The position numbers were made by a program, and so were the translations under genes. A stretch of 50,992 nucleotides of DNA from Candidatus Cloacimonas sp. (GTDB lineage: Bacteria; Cloacimonadota; Cloacimonadia; Cloacimonadales; Cloacimonadaceae): contig JBDKSF010000085.1 in NCBI GenBank assembly GCA_039680785.1, forward strand, positions 1 to 50,992, in the 5' to 3' direction. Every line of letters begins with the position of its first letter. Position 1 is the stretch's first letter. Positions 39,970 to 47,552 of this stretch are shown piece after piece. The notes beneath the pieces were generated by a model. That model did no database searches. It was not told the origin of the DNA and saw nothing but the letters and a program-made list of their open reading frames with translations.

Positions 39970-42051
39970 TTATCTCCCTAACAATTCTTGCACTGCTTTT
40001 TTAACTCTTGCCGGATGTATTGTATTGATACAAGGTGTATTACAAGGCTTTTTTCCAGGTTGGCCCCAGCAGTTTGAAGTGATTGGACACACATCAAGCT
40101 TATTCGATTCAAGTAGAATTGACTTTGCTCCATATTGCATTCTTGGTTGTGTCACTCTTGCAGGGGCAGGTCCGAATATTGCAACAGTATTAATGCCTAA
40201 GGCGCCAGCTAAATGCATTGGAAAACTATCTACACATACAGCGATATTTGCATTAGACATTATCCAAGCTGTTTCTCGCCAAGTAAGTTTACCTCTAAAA
40301 TCAAGACTTGCAGAACGAACAGGCCAATCAGAGGTATGGCCTACCTGAATGATAAATAGATCAAGTCCTTTTAGTGCTATATCAAGATGTTTATACATTC
40401 GATATACAGGTTGTCCACCTGTGGTATGTACAACACAAATAGGCAACTGGTGTTTATCTTGCTTTTTTATTTCTTCAGAAAGATTAAATTCTGGTTCTTT
40501 ATATTTTATTGTAATGAAATCTGGTTCTACTTTTGTAAAGTAAGGATAAAGACTATGAAGAGTTACATCAAGATTGTTCCATCCCCCAGGTAATATCTTT
40601 TCTCCATGAGGATTATAAACTACTTCATATTCCTTTAGTTTTTTATCATCCCATTCAATTATTTCATCTATATATGAATTTCCTTGAACAATATCAGAAA
40701 ATAACTTTTGTGTCATATAAATAAGGGGTGTATTTGGATGCCTTTCTTTTATTCCCTTAAAACATTGAGTGCTCATCAGCACATCACCTGCACTGCTATG
40801 TTGTGCAAACAATACACCCTTCTTTTTACTTACATCACTAAAAGACTTACCTGTGGGTGTGAGATTTTCAAAAAGAGCATTTATACTAGATGCCCCATCC
40901 AACCAATCTTGTGCTTTCTCTATTCCTTTCTTTCCTATTTCAAATCTCTCTTCTGGAGACATTTCAATCATTTCAATCATTGCTTGTCCTAAATCTTTAA
41001 CAGAGCAAGCTTTTGTTTCAACATATGCTTGACCATATGCAGTCATGACAGAAAGATAAGAAATTTCATCACATTTTACTAATCTGCCAATATTTTTTAG
41101 AAGTTCTGGATGTGCTGTAGTATCAGAAGCAATAACAGGTGTACCACATAGCATTGCATTCAATACTGTCCAACTTAGTCCTTCTTGAAAAGAGCAATTA
41201 ACAAGACAATCTATTCCGTTAAAGACTTTTACCATATCCTCTTCAGCTAAAGGGGGACCATTTTTCTTTGCTGATATAGTTCCTGTTTTTATTTTGTAGT
41301 CTTGAACTAGAGACTGAATATTAAAAATACCTTCAATATCCGTATGAAGATATAAATATGCCTCTTTCTTTTGTGGGGATACAATTTCACCAAAAGCTTT
41401 TAAAATTCTTGGCGGATCTTTTCGTACTTGATTTTTACCTACAAATCCAAAAATGAAAAGATCATCATTTTCTTCACCGCCGAGTAAATTCTTTTTAATT
41501 AATTTTTTTTCCTCTTCAGAAAGTGGGATATACATATCTGAATCAGCAAGACGCGGTCTAAAATAACGTAATTTTGGAACACTGTCCTTTAATATATTAT
41601 ACCCATATTCACTGTACACACAAGGAATATCAAAGAAATTAATCCAATTCACCCAATCAAGTCTCAATTCATTAAGATCATATGGAAATATACTAGAATA
41701 AGTAATATTATTTCTATTTCTGTATTCGTGTAATTGATTAAAAATATAACCATATCTCCAAATATCTAGTCCTACAATTACCATTGCATCATATTTAAAC
41801 TTATAAAGTAATTCTACTACTTGATTCCCACCATATATTTCTTCATTGAAAGGAACATAAGGAATTAATTTATAAGGAAGATTTTCAGGAATAGAAGAAT
41901 TTACGAAGTGTGCTTTTGTAGGTAGTAAAACACCAAAACAAGATATTTCAAATCTGGAATAATCTACTTCACTAAGAAGGGAACGCATCATGTTCCCATT
42001 ACCACTAAAAGAATATGGATGATCCCCCACTAAAAGAATACGTTTCTTCAC
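39970..42051 (-). CDS. Two-domain glycosyltransferase, GT4 fused to GT9 (heptosyltransferase-like)
   Basis: 693 residues with a GTG start behind GGAGGAAG. N-terminal half: GT4 (ILLVGDHPYSFSGNGNMMRS; FIFGFVGKNQVRKDPPRILK, about 199-218; FQEGLSWTVLNAMLCGTPVI, about 285-304). Second half from about residue 410: GT9 ADP-heptose-type transferase (GVLFAQHSSAGDVLMSTQCF; ICVVHTTGGQ; NIAVCVDSFPMHLAGALGI, about 613-631; TVAIFGPA). The fused form lets one protein transfer two sugars in series. The region ends with a cysteine-rich CNTPC. GT9 enzymes normally build lipopolysaccharide core, so this phage protein may alter host surface glycans or a virion glycan. Confidence 0.85.
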   Translation of the reverse strand: MKKRILLVGDHPYSFSGNGNMMRSLLSEVDYSRFEISCFGVLLPTKAHFVNSSIPENLPYKLIPYVPFNEEIYGGNQVVELLYKFKYDAMVIVGLDIWRYGYIFNQLHEYRNRNNITYSSIFPYDLNELRLDWVNWINFFDIPCVYSEYGYNILKDSVPKLRYFRPRLADSDMYIPLSEEEKKLIKKNLLGGEENDDLFIFGFVGKNQVRKDPPRILKAFGEIVSPQKKEAYLYLHTDIEGIFNIQSLVQDYKIKTGTISAKKNGPPLAEEDMVKVFNGIDCLVNCSFQEGLSWTVLNAMLCGTPVIASDTTAHPELLKNIGRLVKCDEISYLSVMTAYGQAYVETKACSVKDLGQAMIEMIEMSPEERFEIGKKGIEKAQDWLDGASSINALFENLTPTGKSFSDVSKKKGVLFAQHSSAGDVLMSTQCFKGIKERHPNTPLIYMTQKLFSDIVQGNSYIDEIIEWDDKKLKEYEVVYNPHGEKILPGGWNNLDVTLHSLYPYFTKVEPDFITIKYKEPEFNLSEEIKKQDKHQLPICVVHTTGGQPVYRMYKHLDIALKGLDLFIIQVGHTSDWPVRSASLDFRGKLTWRETAWIMSNANIAVCVDSFPMHLAGALGINTVAIFGPAPARVTQPRMQYGAKSILLESNKLDVCPITSNCWGQPGKKPCNTPCINTIHPARVKKAVQELLGR

Positions 42052-42095
42052 TGGACTTCCTCCAATTTACAAAATTCACCAAGAATGGCGATTGT

Positions 42096-42722
42096 TTATT
42101 CCCGTGTATCTTCTTCAACTGTTACAACGTCTATACCACTTGAAGTTCTTTTCTTAACGATTGTAACTTTTAAATATTCCCCACTAACAGGAACATATCT
42201 GTCAAGAACTTTGATACCATAACTACTTGGAATGTATAACTCGTCTCTTACGAGATTTAACTGAGCGAAGTCCTGTTCATTTAATTCATTTCCAAACAAC
42301 GATTCTGTCAATAATCCATAAGCACTAACCTTAACTGTATTCCAAGTTGTTTTTTCTTGGTACGTTTGTGAATAAGTTTCACCTGACATTTCTGTTACTG
42401 CAGGTCTTTGTAACTCCCCAGAAACATTTGCCCTATAGAACACACAATTGTACTTGTAAATTTGATTCTCTAAATCTATCCCTTGTTTATTGACAACGAT
42501 ATAATCAGAATTGAGAGGGGTTATATGAACTACATCACCTGGAACAACTATCGAATCATATGAAATTTCTGTTTCAAGAAAAAACTCAAGAATGAAAGGC
42601 TTTGTTGCTTGCTTATTTGGCTTTAATCTTAGATATTCTCCAGACAATACAGTGTCACGAATTACAGTGAAAGATGACCCAACCTCTTCTAATATTTCTT
42701 TTATATCGGGTCCAATTGACAC
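42096..42722 (-). CDS. Neck/connector region structural protein
   Basis: 208 residues with a GTG start behind AGAGGATT. Beta-rich, with VLSGEYLRLKPNK, NVSGELQRPAVTEMSGETYS and PVSGEYLKVTIVKK, so the SGE tripeptide recurs four times. The context (after connector genes, before the cargo) suggests a stopper or head-tail joining protein, but the family is not recognised. Confidence 0.55.
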   Translation of the reverse strand: MSIGPDIKEILEEVGSSFTVIRDTVLSGEYLRLKPNKQATKPFILEFFLETEISYDSIVVPGDVVHITPLNSDYIVVNKQGIDLENQIYKYNCVFYRANVSGELQRPAVTEMSGETYSQTYQEKTTWNTVKVSAYGLLTESLFGNELNEQDFAQLNLVRDELYIPSSYGIKVLDRYVPVSGEYLKVTIVKKRTSSGIDVVTVEEDTRE

Positions 42723-42725
42723 TAT

Positions 42726-43181
42726 TTAATCCTCTGTTGCTGGAGTAATAATCGTTGTATTTTTATATGAATCGCTGTAAGTTAAATCCCTGCCCGTTCG
42801 TTTCTCGTAAACAAAACCTGCATCCATTTTCACACCAGCAATACCTGCTTTATCTTCAGTAGTGTTCATTATCCCGCCTATCTCTACCTTCCACTCTTCA
42901 TCCATAGACTCCACAAGTTTCTGGTAATGATCAAAACGATGTTGAAGATTTATTCCATCAACTTTGAATTTATGAGCAGATTCAGAACGCAACATGAAAT
43001 AAAGGTTTCTTACAACACGTTGCTTCAACCACTTAACTTTATAATTATCAGTAACAGGAAATGACCAACCAGTATCCGCAACTGCATCTGAAGCAGCATT
43101 TACAAAGTCTACCGCTTCAAACCTAGTTGAAAGACCTTTTAGTTCCTGCTGAACTACTGTTATTAGTTCACCACTTGTCAT
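42726..43181 (-). CDS. Head-tail adaptor-type protein
   Basis: 151 residues. The helical N-terminus (ELITVVQQELKGLSTRFEAVDFVNAASDA) and RVVRNLYFMLRSESAHKF recall gp6-like connector adaptors that dock below the portal. It ends with a disordered Thr-rich tail. Gene order after the capsid genes supports a connector role. Confidence 0.6.
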   Translation of the reverse strand: MTSGELITVVQQELKGLSTRFEAVDFVNAASDAVADTGWSFPVTDNYKVKWLKQRVVRNLYFMLRSESAHKFKVDGINLQHRFDHYQKLVESMDEEWKVEIGGIMNTTEDKAGIAGVKMDAGFVYEKRTGRDLTYSDSYKNTTIITPATED

Positions 43182-43468
43182 TTCTTCCGTCTCCGAACTA
43201 ATGCAGGTTTTGTTTCTTGCAGCACTTCAATTTCTGGTTCTTTTATATCTATTGCTTCTATATTAATTTCTTCTACAGGCAATTGTTCTTGGGGTATGAC
43301 GATTTCAGGTTTCTTATACCTGACAACCACCATACCCCTATTGAGTGAGATTTCTTGAAGCAAATCAGGTGGTACAGGATCAAGATACTTTCCAGGTTTT
43401 AATATATCACCTTTTCTTGTCTTTAATGATTTCAGCAACAACACTTCGACTATCTCTCGTTTTTCCAT
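43178..43468 (-). CDS. Small hypothetical head-region protein
   Basis: 96 residues, with AAGAAAGGA upstream. A strand-turn-strand start (EIVEVLLLKSLKTRKGDILK) is followed by a long Pro/Glu/Ile-rich tail ending RRRKK. The early part resembles small KOW- or SH3-like beta-barrels found beside capsid genes. Function unknown. Confidence 0.55.
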   Translation of the reverse strand: MEKREIVEVLLLKSLKTRKGDILKPGKYLDPVPPDLLQEISLNRGMVVVRYKKPEIVIPQEQLPVEEINIEAIDIKEPEIEVLQETKPALVRRRKK

Positions 43469-43486
43469 AGTCGATTCCTTTCTTGA

Positions 43487-43972
43487 TTAATTGGTGGGTT
43501 CTACTTCTACTATGATACAAATATTATGCATCTTAGTAGCGGGAGAAGTTTCTCCATTGTAGACAAAATCCCAAGTGAACACATCACCTTCAGTAAACGA
43601 ATTTGCAGTGTGATCAACAACACCATATCTTATACCAGTATCAGCAGCACTTGCAAAAGTCGTTTTCTGTGCTGACAATTCACCTGAAATCGCACCAATT
43701 CTAGGATTAGTTGTCAAACAACTTGTACCGTTGATCTTTACATCAACTTCCCCACTTACGTATACAGCGGTGTCTCGTTTTCCACAACCAAGTGCTGACA
43801 TGTAAACATCAACAACCTTGCCGGGAAAACGTGCTACTCCAAGAGGCATCCCTCTCTGAGTAACAACCACTTCACCTGAGATAGTACCCACAAACGGGGG
43901 AAATACCTCATTTGCTACTTGCTGGGGGAAGTTGACCGGAAGTGGAAAATACGGTCTTCTTTGATTAGGCAT
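43487..43972 (-). CDS. Beta-rich minor capsid/decoration candidate
   Basis: 161 residues, with AAGGGGGAA upstream. It has three SGE-bearing strands in series: GTISGEVVVTQRG, YVSGEVDVKINGTSC and AISGELSAQK. The pattern and the position right after the major capsid gene suit a jelly-roll-like decoration or minor capsid protein. No family recognised. Confidence 0.55.
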   Translation of the reverse strand: MPNQRRPYFPLPVNFPQQVANEVFPPFVGTISGEVVVTQRGMPLGVARFPGKVVDVYMSALGCGKRDTAVYVSGEVDVKINGTSCLTTNPRIGAISGELSAQKTTFASAADTGIRYGVVDHTANSFTEGDVFTWDFVYNGETSPATKMHNICIIVEVEPTN

Positions 43973-43982
43973 TGATTCCCCC

Positions 43983-45218
43983 TTAATGTACTGTCAAGCA
44001 GTAAATTCCCTTGGGACGATACAGAACAGGCAAACCCTTATTCTCTACCATTACCCATCTTCCTTCAGGATCATTCATGTCCCACGAACTTACTTTAAGT
44101 CCATAAGAACGAGAAAGACCAAAAGGGGCACTGTAATAACCACCAATCAAATCACCTTCAATTCGTTCGCAATACATCGCAAACTTATTTTCAGCAAGAA
44201 ACTTTCTGGTCATCGAAACGAAATCTTCACCCTTTTTGTATGTGGATACAGGAGCAGTATCAACTGTGACTGTACCATTCTCAGGAGATACAGCAGAAAT
44301 CGTGCAATCTTCAGAAGTTCCAGCAGAAACATCATTGAAAGTGAGTTCAGAACCAACTACAAAATCATCTGTATTGTCTACACTGATTGATACTGTAGTG
44401 CCCCCAGTTACCCCACCAGTCAACCAAGCTCTTATCTCGTACATCTCATCATAGACCATGATATTCGGAATCTGGAAGAGATTTTGAAGAGCAGGAATAG
44501 GATTAGTGAGATAAGCATTAAGACCAGGCTGGCCAGCAAATCCAGAATTAGCCATGATCTGAAGGAGTTGCTTATCTTGCTGCAAGAGCTTCAGAACTTC
44601 AGAGGTCATAACAGCGTGAGTTACCTTTGCAGCAGCTTTATTCTGGAGATAAAGTCTAGCATCTGCAATATCGTCCACGATATCCCTGTTAACTCCACCA
44701 TCCCACTTGCGATCAGCAGCGAGAGTTACAAGATGTGCGGCAGGAACACCATAATCAACAGATACTTTGACTTCCCCACGACCAACATAACTGAAAGAAC
44801 CTTCAGTGATCATCTGACAGAACATCCATTCTTTCCTGCGATCTGCCCTATTACGAAGATTCTTCGTTTCTTGTGCAATCTTCCTTGCAGCAGGCATGTA
44901 AACCTGTCGAGTACCTATCTGACGAAGATTATTCAAGAACATTTCATCAAAGAACAATTTTTCCTTCCAGTATGCAGCCATTGCTCGACCTGCACCGTGA
45001 CCTGTAAGAGAAGTTTCCTTTGCAGGTGCACCAGGTGCAGCAAACGGAGTAAGTCCACGAGTTCCGGTTATGCTTTCCCATTCGATAGAATCAGATTCAT
45101 TATCCTCACTGGGAAATGCATTCATAAAATGAAGATTGGGTGGTGTCATGTAACTTTCAATAGTCTTCTTGAGCACCACAAGTCTCAGATCAGGTATATC
45201 AGAAGCGCCTTTAGGCAT
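43983..45218 (-). CDS. Major capsid protein (HK97-like fold, E-family type)
   Basis: 411 residues behind GGAGGTGA. DSIEWESITGTRGLTPFAAP near 43-62 and the long spine-helix region (KIAQETKNLRNRADRRKEW, then VDDIADARLYLQ) fit phage capsid proteins of the lambda E class, and WDMNDPEGRWVMVENKGLP is the typical closing segment. An inserted beta-domain (about 265-335: VSISVDNTDDFVVGSELTF...) resembles part of the adjacent decoration protein. Placed after protease and decoration genes, it is the main shell subunit. Confidence 0.85.
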   Translation of the reverse strand: MPKGASDIPDLRLVVLKKTIESYMTPPNLHFMNAFPSEDNESDSIEWESITGTRGLTPFAAPGAPAKETSLTGHGAGRAMAAYWKEKLFFDEMFLNNLRQIGTRQVYMPAARKIAQETKNLRNRADRRKEWMFCQMITEGSFSYVGRGEVKVSVDYGVPAAHLVTLAADRKWDGGVNRDIVDDIADARLYLQNKAAAKVTHAVMTSEVLKLLQQDKQLLQIMANSGFAGQPGLNAYLTNPIPALQNLFQIPNIMVYDEMYEIRAWLTGGVTGGTTVSISVDNTDDFVVGSELTFNDVSAGTSEDCTISAVSPENGTVTVDTAPVSTYKKGEDFVSMTRKFLAENKFAMYCERIEGDLIGGYYSAPFGLSRSYGLKVSSWDMNDPEGRWVMVENKGLPVLYRPKGIYCLTVH

Positions 45219-45241
45219 ATTATTTCACCTCCTCCCTTGTC

Positions 45242-45943
45242 TTACTTCAAGATCAAATATTGGCCGTCTTCAACTGCACTAAGATCAGTTACAGCAGCAT
45301 CATCAACATTTTCACACAACCCCTCAATAAGAATGGCATTAGTTACAATTCTTACACCAAGACCACCCTTTGCATTAACACCAACACCGGTATCAACTGC
45401 AAATTCAAGAATACCTTTACAGTAGCTATATGTATTGGCATTTTCAGTATCAATGGCAATGTGGGCATTGTTAGCAGATGTGTGACTTGCAGATACAGTA
45501 CCTGTGTATGTGATAGCTGCTTTATTTCTGTACGTGGTTCTATCAATTACTGTTATCGTCAATTGATATGGAGTACCACCATCAGAATTTACTGCTATTA
45601 CATCACCTACCTTGAATTTGTAAGAATCATCAAGACTGACATAAACAGTTTGAGCAGTTCCTGAATCTTCAAGAAGGTATGCACGAGCACCATCCCAACT
45701 AACAGGATCACCAGCCGATTCATTCGGATTCGGACTATAAGGAACCCAGTAACCCGCCCTATCCCCAGCAACAATCTTGCCAAGAGCTGCACCTTGAGGA
45801 ACTACACCATACCCAGGAATCAAAGAAACCTCAAGAGTAAGCGCAAGATCACGCTTACTTCTATAAAGCCTTTTGTAATCTGGGCCACCTTCTGTGAACA
45901 TATAGGGAGTATCACCCTGATGAGTTACCAACGAACCTGCCAT
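45242..45943 (-). CDS. Head decoration protein
   Basis: 233 residues. The DLALTLEVSLIPGYGVVPQG and LGKIVAGDRAGYWVPYSP start resembles lambda gpD-type decoration proteins. The central segment (about 97-145, VYVSLDDSYKFKVGDVIAV, then TITVIDRTTYRNKAAITYTG) is a small barrel also seen inserted in the major capsid protein. It probably clamps the expanded shell at symmetry axes. Confidence 0.72.
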   Translation of the reverse strand: MAGSLVTHQGDTPYMFTEGGPDYKRLYRSKRDLALTLEVSLIPGYGVVPQGAALGKIVAGDRAGYWVPYSPNPNESAGDPVSWDGARAYLLEDSGTAQTVYVSLDDSYKFKVGDVIAVNSDGGTPYQLTITVIDRTTYRNKAAITYTGTVSASHTSANNAHIAIDTENANTYSYCKGILEFAVDTGVGVNAKGGLGVRIVTNAILIEGLCENVDDAAVTDLSAVEDGQYLILK

Positions 45944-45968
45944 AACGTATCACCTCTCTTTCTACAAA

Positions 45969-46481
45969 TTACTTTGCAAGTTTCAAATTCCTCTTAACAA
46001 TAGCATCTTCCTCAGCAGAAAGGTCTCTATCCTGATCATCAGGATCAAGATCCTCAGAATCAACTGCTTTCGAAGCAGTGCCAAATCCAAGAACTGCGGG
46101 TTGAGAAAAACTACCTTCCCAGTCTTTGATCTTAGCATCAATAGCAGTAGAGAAACCTTCTACATCAAGAGCACCTTCCTTTACAAACTCATCAGAACTT
46201 ACAACTTTCTTAAGGTCTTCGTGTCTGCGTGAGGGTATCTTACTCGAATTGAGTTTCTTTGACCAAATAGCGTCAATACTAGCTGAAAGTTCTCTTTCCG
46301 AACGAAGGATATCTTGTTCCTTGAGCTTTGTATTCTCGGTTTTAAGTACTTTGCTTTCTTGCTCTACAGCATTCAAGCGATTACTCAAATCCTGAATCTG
46401 GGGACTAACAGAAGCTTGAGCTTCCTCTTGAATCTGTTTTACAAGTTCGGGATGTTTTTCCTTCAGTTCTTTCAAATCCAT
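45969..46481 (-). CDS. Nested scaffold protein (internal start, lambda Nu3-like)
   Basis: An in-frame ATG at 46481 (codon 358 of the protease gene) would give 170 residues. A near-consensus ribosome site AGAAGGAGGT lies 9 bases upstream, which chance coding sequence seldom provides. The product is highly charged coiled coil (EAQASVSPQIQDLSNRLNAV), as scaffolds are. Lambda makes Nu3 from its C protease gene in the same way. Expression is inferred, not shown. Confidence 0.75.
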   Translation of the reverse strand: MDLKELKEKHPELVKQIQEEAQASVSPQIQDLSNRLNAVEQESKVLKTENTKLKEQDILRSERELSASIDAIWSKKLNSSKIPSRRHEDLKKVVSSDEFVKEGALDVEGFSTAIDAKIKDWEGSFSQPAVLGFGTASKAVDSEDLDPDDQDRDLSAEEDAIVKRNLKLAK

Positions 46482-47552
46482 AGTGACATTACCTCCTTCT
46501 TGTTGTTCTGTGATATCTAGTTGCACTTTGTCATCTTCTGCAATTGAACCATTTTTATTTCCCTTTTTCAATTGCACCAATTCATGCAACCTGTTCATTG
46601 CCATCTCTCTTGTGCCAACGTGATCAATCAAGCCAACACTTTTTGCTTGATTACCTATAAAAACTCGCCCCTCCGCCATCTTCATTGCATCTTCGGACGA
46701 AACCCCTCGATTTGTTGCTACATCATCAACAAAAATCTTGTAATAAGTATCAACCATCTCCTGAATATATGCTTTACCTTCAGGTGACAAAGGTTCATCT
46801 TGACTTGCTATTCTTTTATATTTACCTGCATATATGTTAGTTTTCTTTACACCTATTTGTTCCTGTTGCTTTGAATAATCATTATGTACAGCAGCAACAC
46901 CGATTGAGCCAGCTTGAGATAAATCTGTTCCAAATATCTCAGATGCAGCAGAGCTAACCCAATATGCAGCACTCGCCATCAATCCATCAGTGAAAGCAAT
47001 AATAGGTTTTATGTCTCTTGCTTCTTTAATGTGGTCAGCAAGTTCTTTTGTTCCTTCAACTGCGCCCCCAGGTGAATCAACATCAAGAAAAATACCTTTA
47101 ACATATGGATCTTCAATTGCTGCTTGAATATGACTTTTCAAAACCTGTGTAGATGTCCCCCCACTAAATTCACTCATCATATTCATGCGTTTGCTCATTA
47201 CACCATAAACAGGTATTTTTGCAATACCATCTTCTATAGTGTAGTGTTCTGAAGCATTGTTGCCACTCTTTCCTACTCTATAAGCTTCAAAATCAGATAA
47301 TTGTGCAGAAGCAAGTCTGTTAAGAAGAAACGAATTTATTTCCTCAAGTTTTTCTGGAACTATAGCACAAGGGGTATTTTGAAAAGTATCAAGTAAAATA
47401 CTTCCAGAACTTTCTGCTTTTTTACTTTTATCCCATTTTGAATTGCAAATGGCATTTGCTTGATCAGGTTTATATCCCTCTTTCTCAATAAGGTCTTTAT
47501 TACACCTATTGATATAATCTTGTTTCTTTTCACCTTTATTAGGACTAGGCAT
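45969..47552 (-). CDS. S49-family prohead protease with fused scaffold domain
   Basis: 527 residues. The N-terminal cysteine module (INRCNKDLIEKEGYKPDQAN, NAICNSKW) is frequent in phage protease and portal regions. The serine protease domain (about 110-320) shows LDVDSPGGAVEG, then the nucleophile Ser194 in LMASAAYW and a lysine at 244-246 in AGKYK, the Ser-Lys dyad of SppA/lambda C enzymes. From residue 358 a charged, coiled-coil region (MDLKELKEKHPELV...) serves as scaffold and can also start on its own (see 45969-46481). It shapes and then matures the prohead. Confidence 0.9.
   Translation of the reverse strand: MPSPNKGEKKQDYINRCNKDLIEKEGYKPDQANAICNSKWDKSKKAESSGSILLDTFQNTPCAIVPEKLEEINSFLLNRLASAQLSDFEAYRVGKSGNNASEHYTIEDGIAKIPVYGVMSKRMNMMSEFSGGTSTQVLKSHIQAAIEDPYVKGIFLDVDSPGGAVEGTKELADHIKEARDIKPIIAFTDGLMASAAYWVSSAASEIFGTDLSQAGSIGVAAVHNDYSKQQEQIGVKKTNIYAGKYKRIASQDEPLSPEGKAYIQEMVDTYYKIFVDDVATNRGVSSEDAMKMAEGRVFIGNQAKSVGLIDHVGTREMAMNRLHELVQLKKGNKNGSIAEDDKVQLDITEQQEGGNVTMDLKELKEKHPELVKQIQEEAQASVSPQIQDLSNRLNAVEQESKVLKTENTKLKEQDILRSERELSASIDAIWSKKLNSSKIPSRRHEDLKKVVSSDEFVKEGALDVEGFSTAIDAKIKDWEGSFSQPAVLGFGTASKAVDSEDLDPDDQDRDLSAEEDAIVKRNLKLAK
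46491..46500 (-). promoter_or_regulatory. Internal ribosome-binding site for scaffold
   Basis: The - strand reads AGAAGGAGGT, complementary to the 16S rRNA 3' end over at least 7 bases, and ends 9 bases before ATG 46481. It lies inside the codons for EQQEGGN of the protease linker, which is free of fold constraints. Confidence 0.7.

Noticed and set aside
44484-45425. 313-codon + strand frame over the capsid gene
   Set aside because: It is the antisense of the major capsid protein, has no ribosome site and an unnatural composition.
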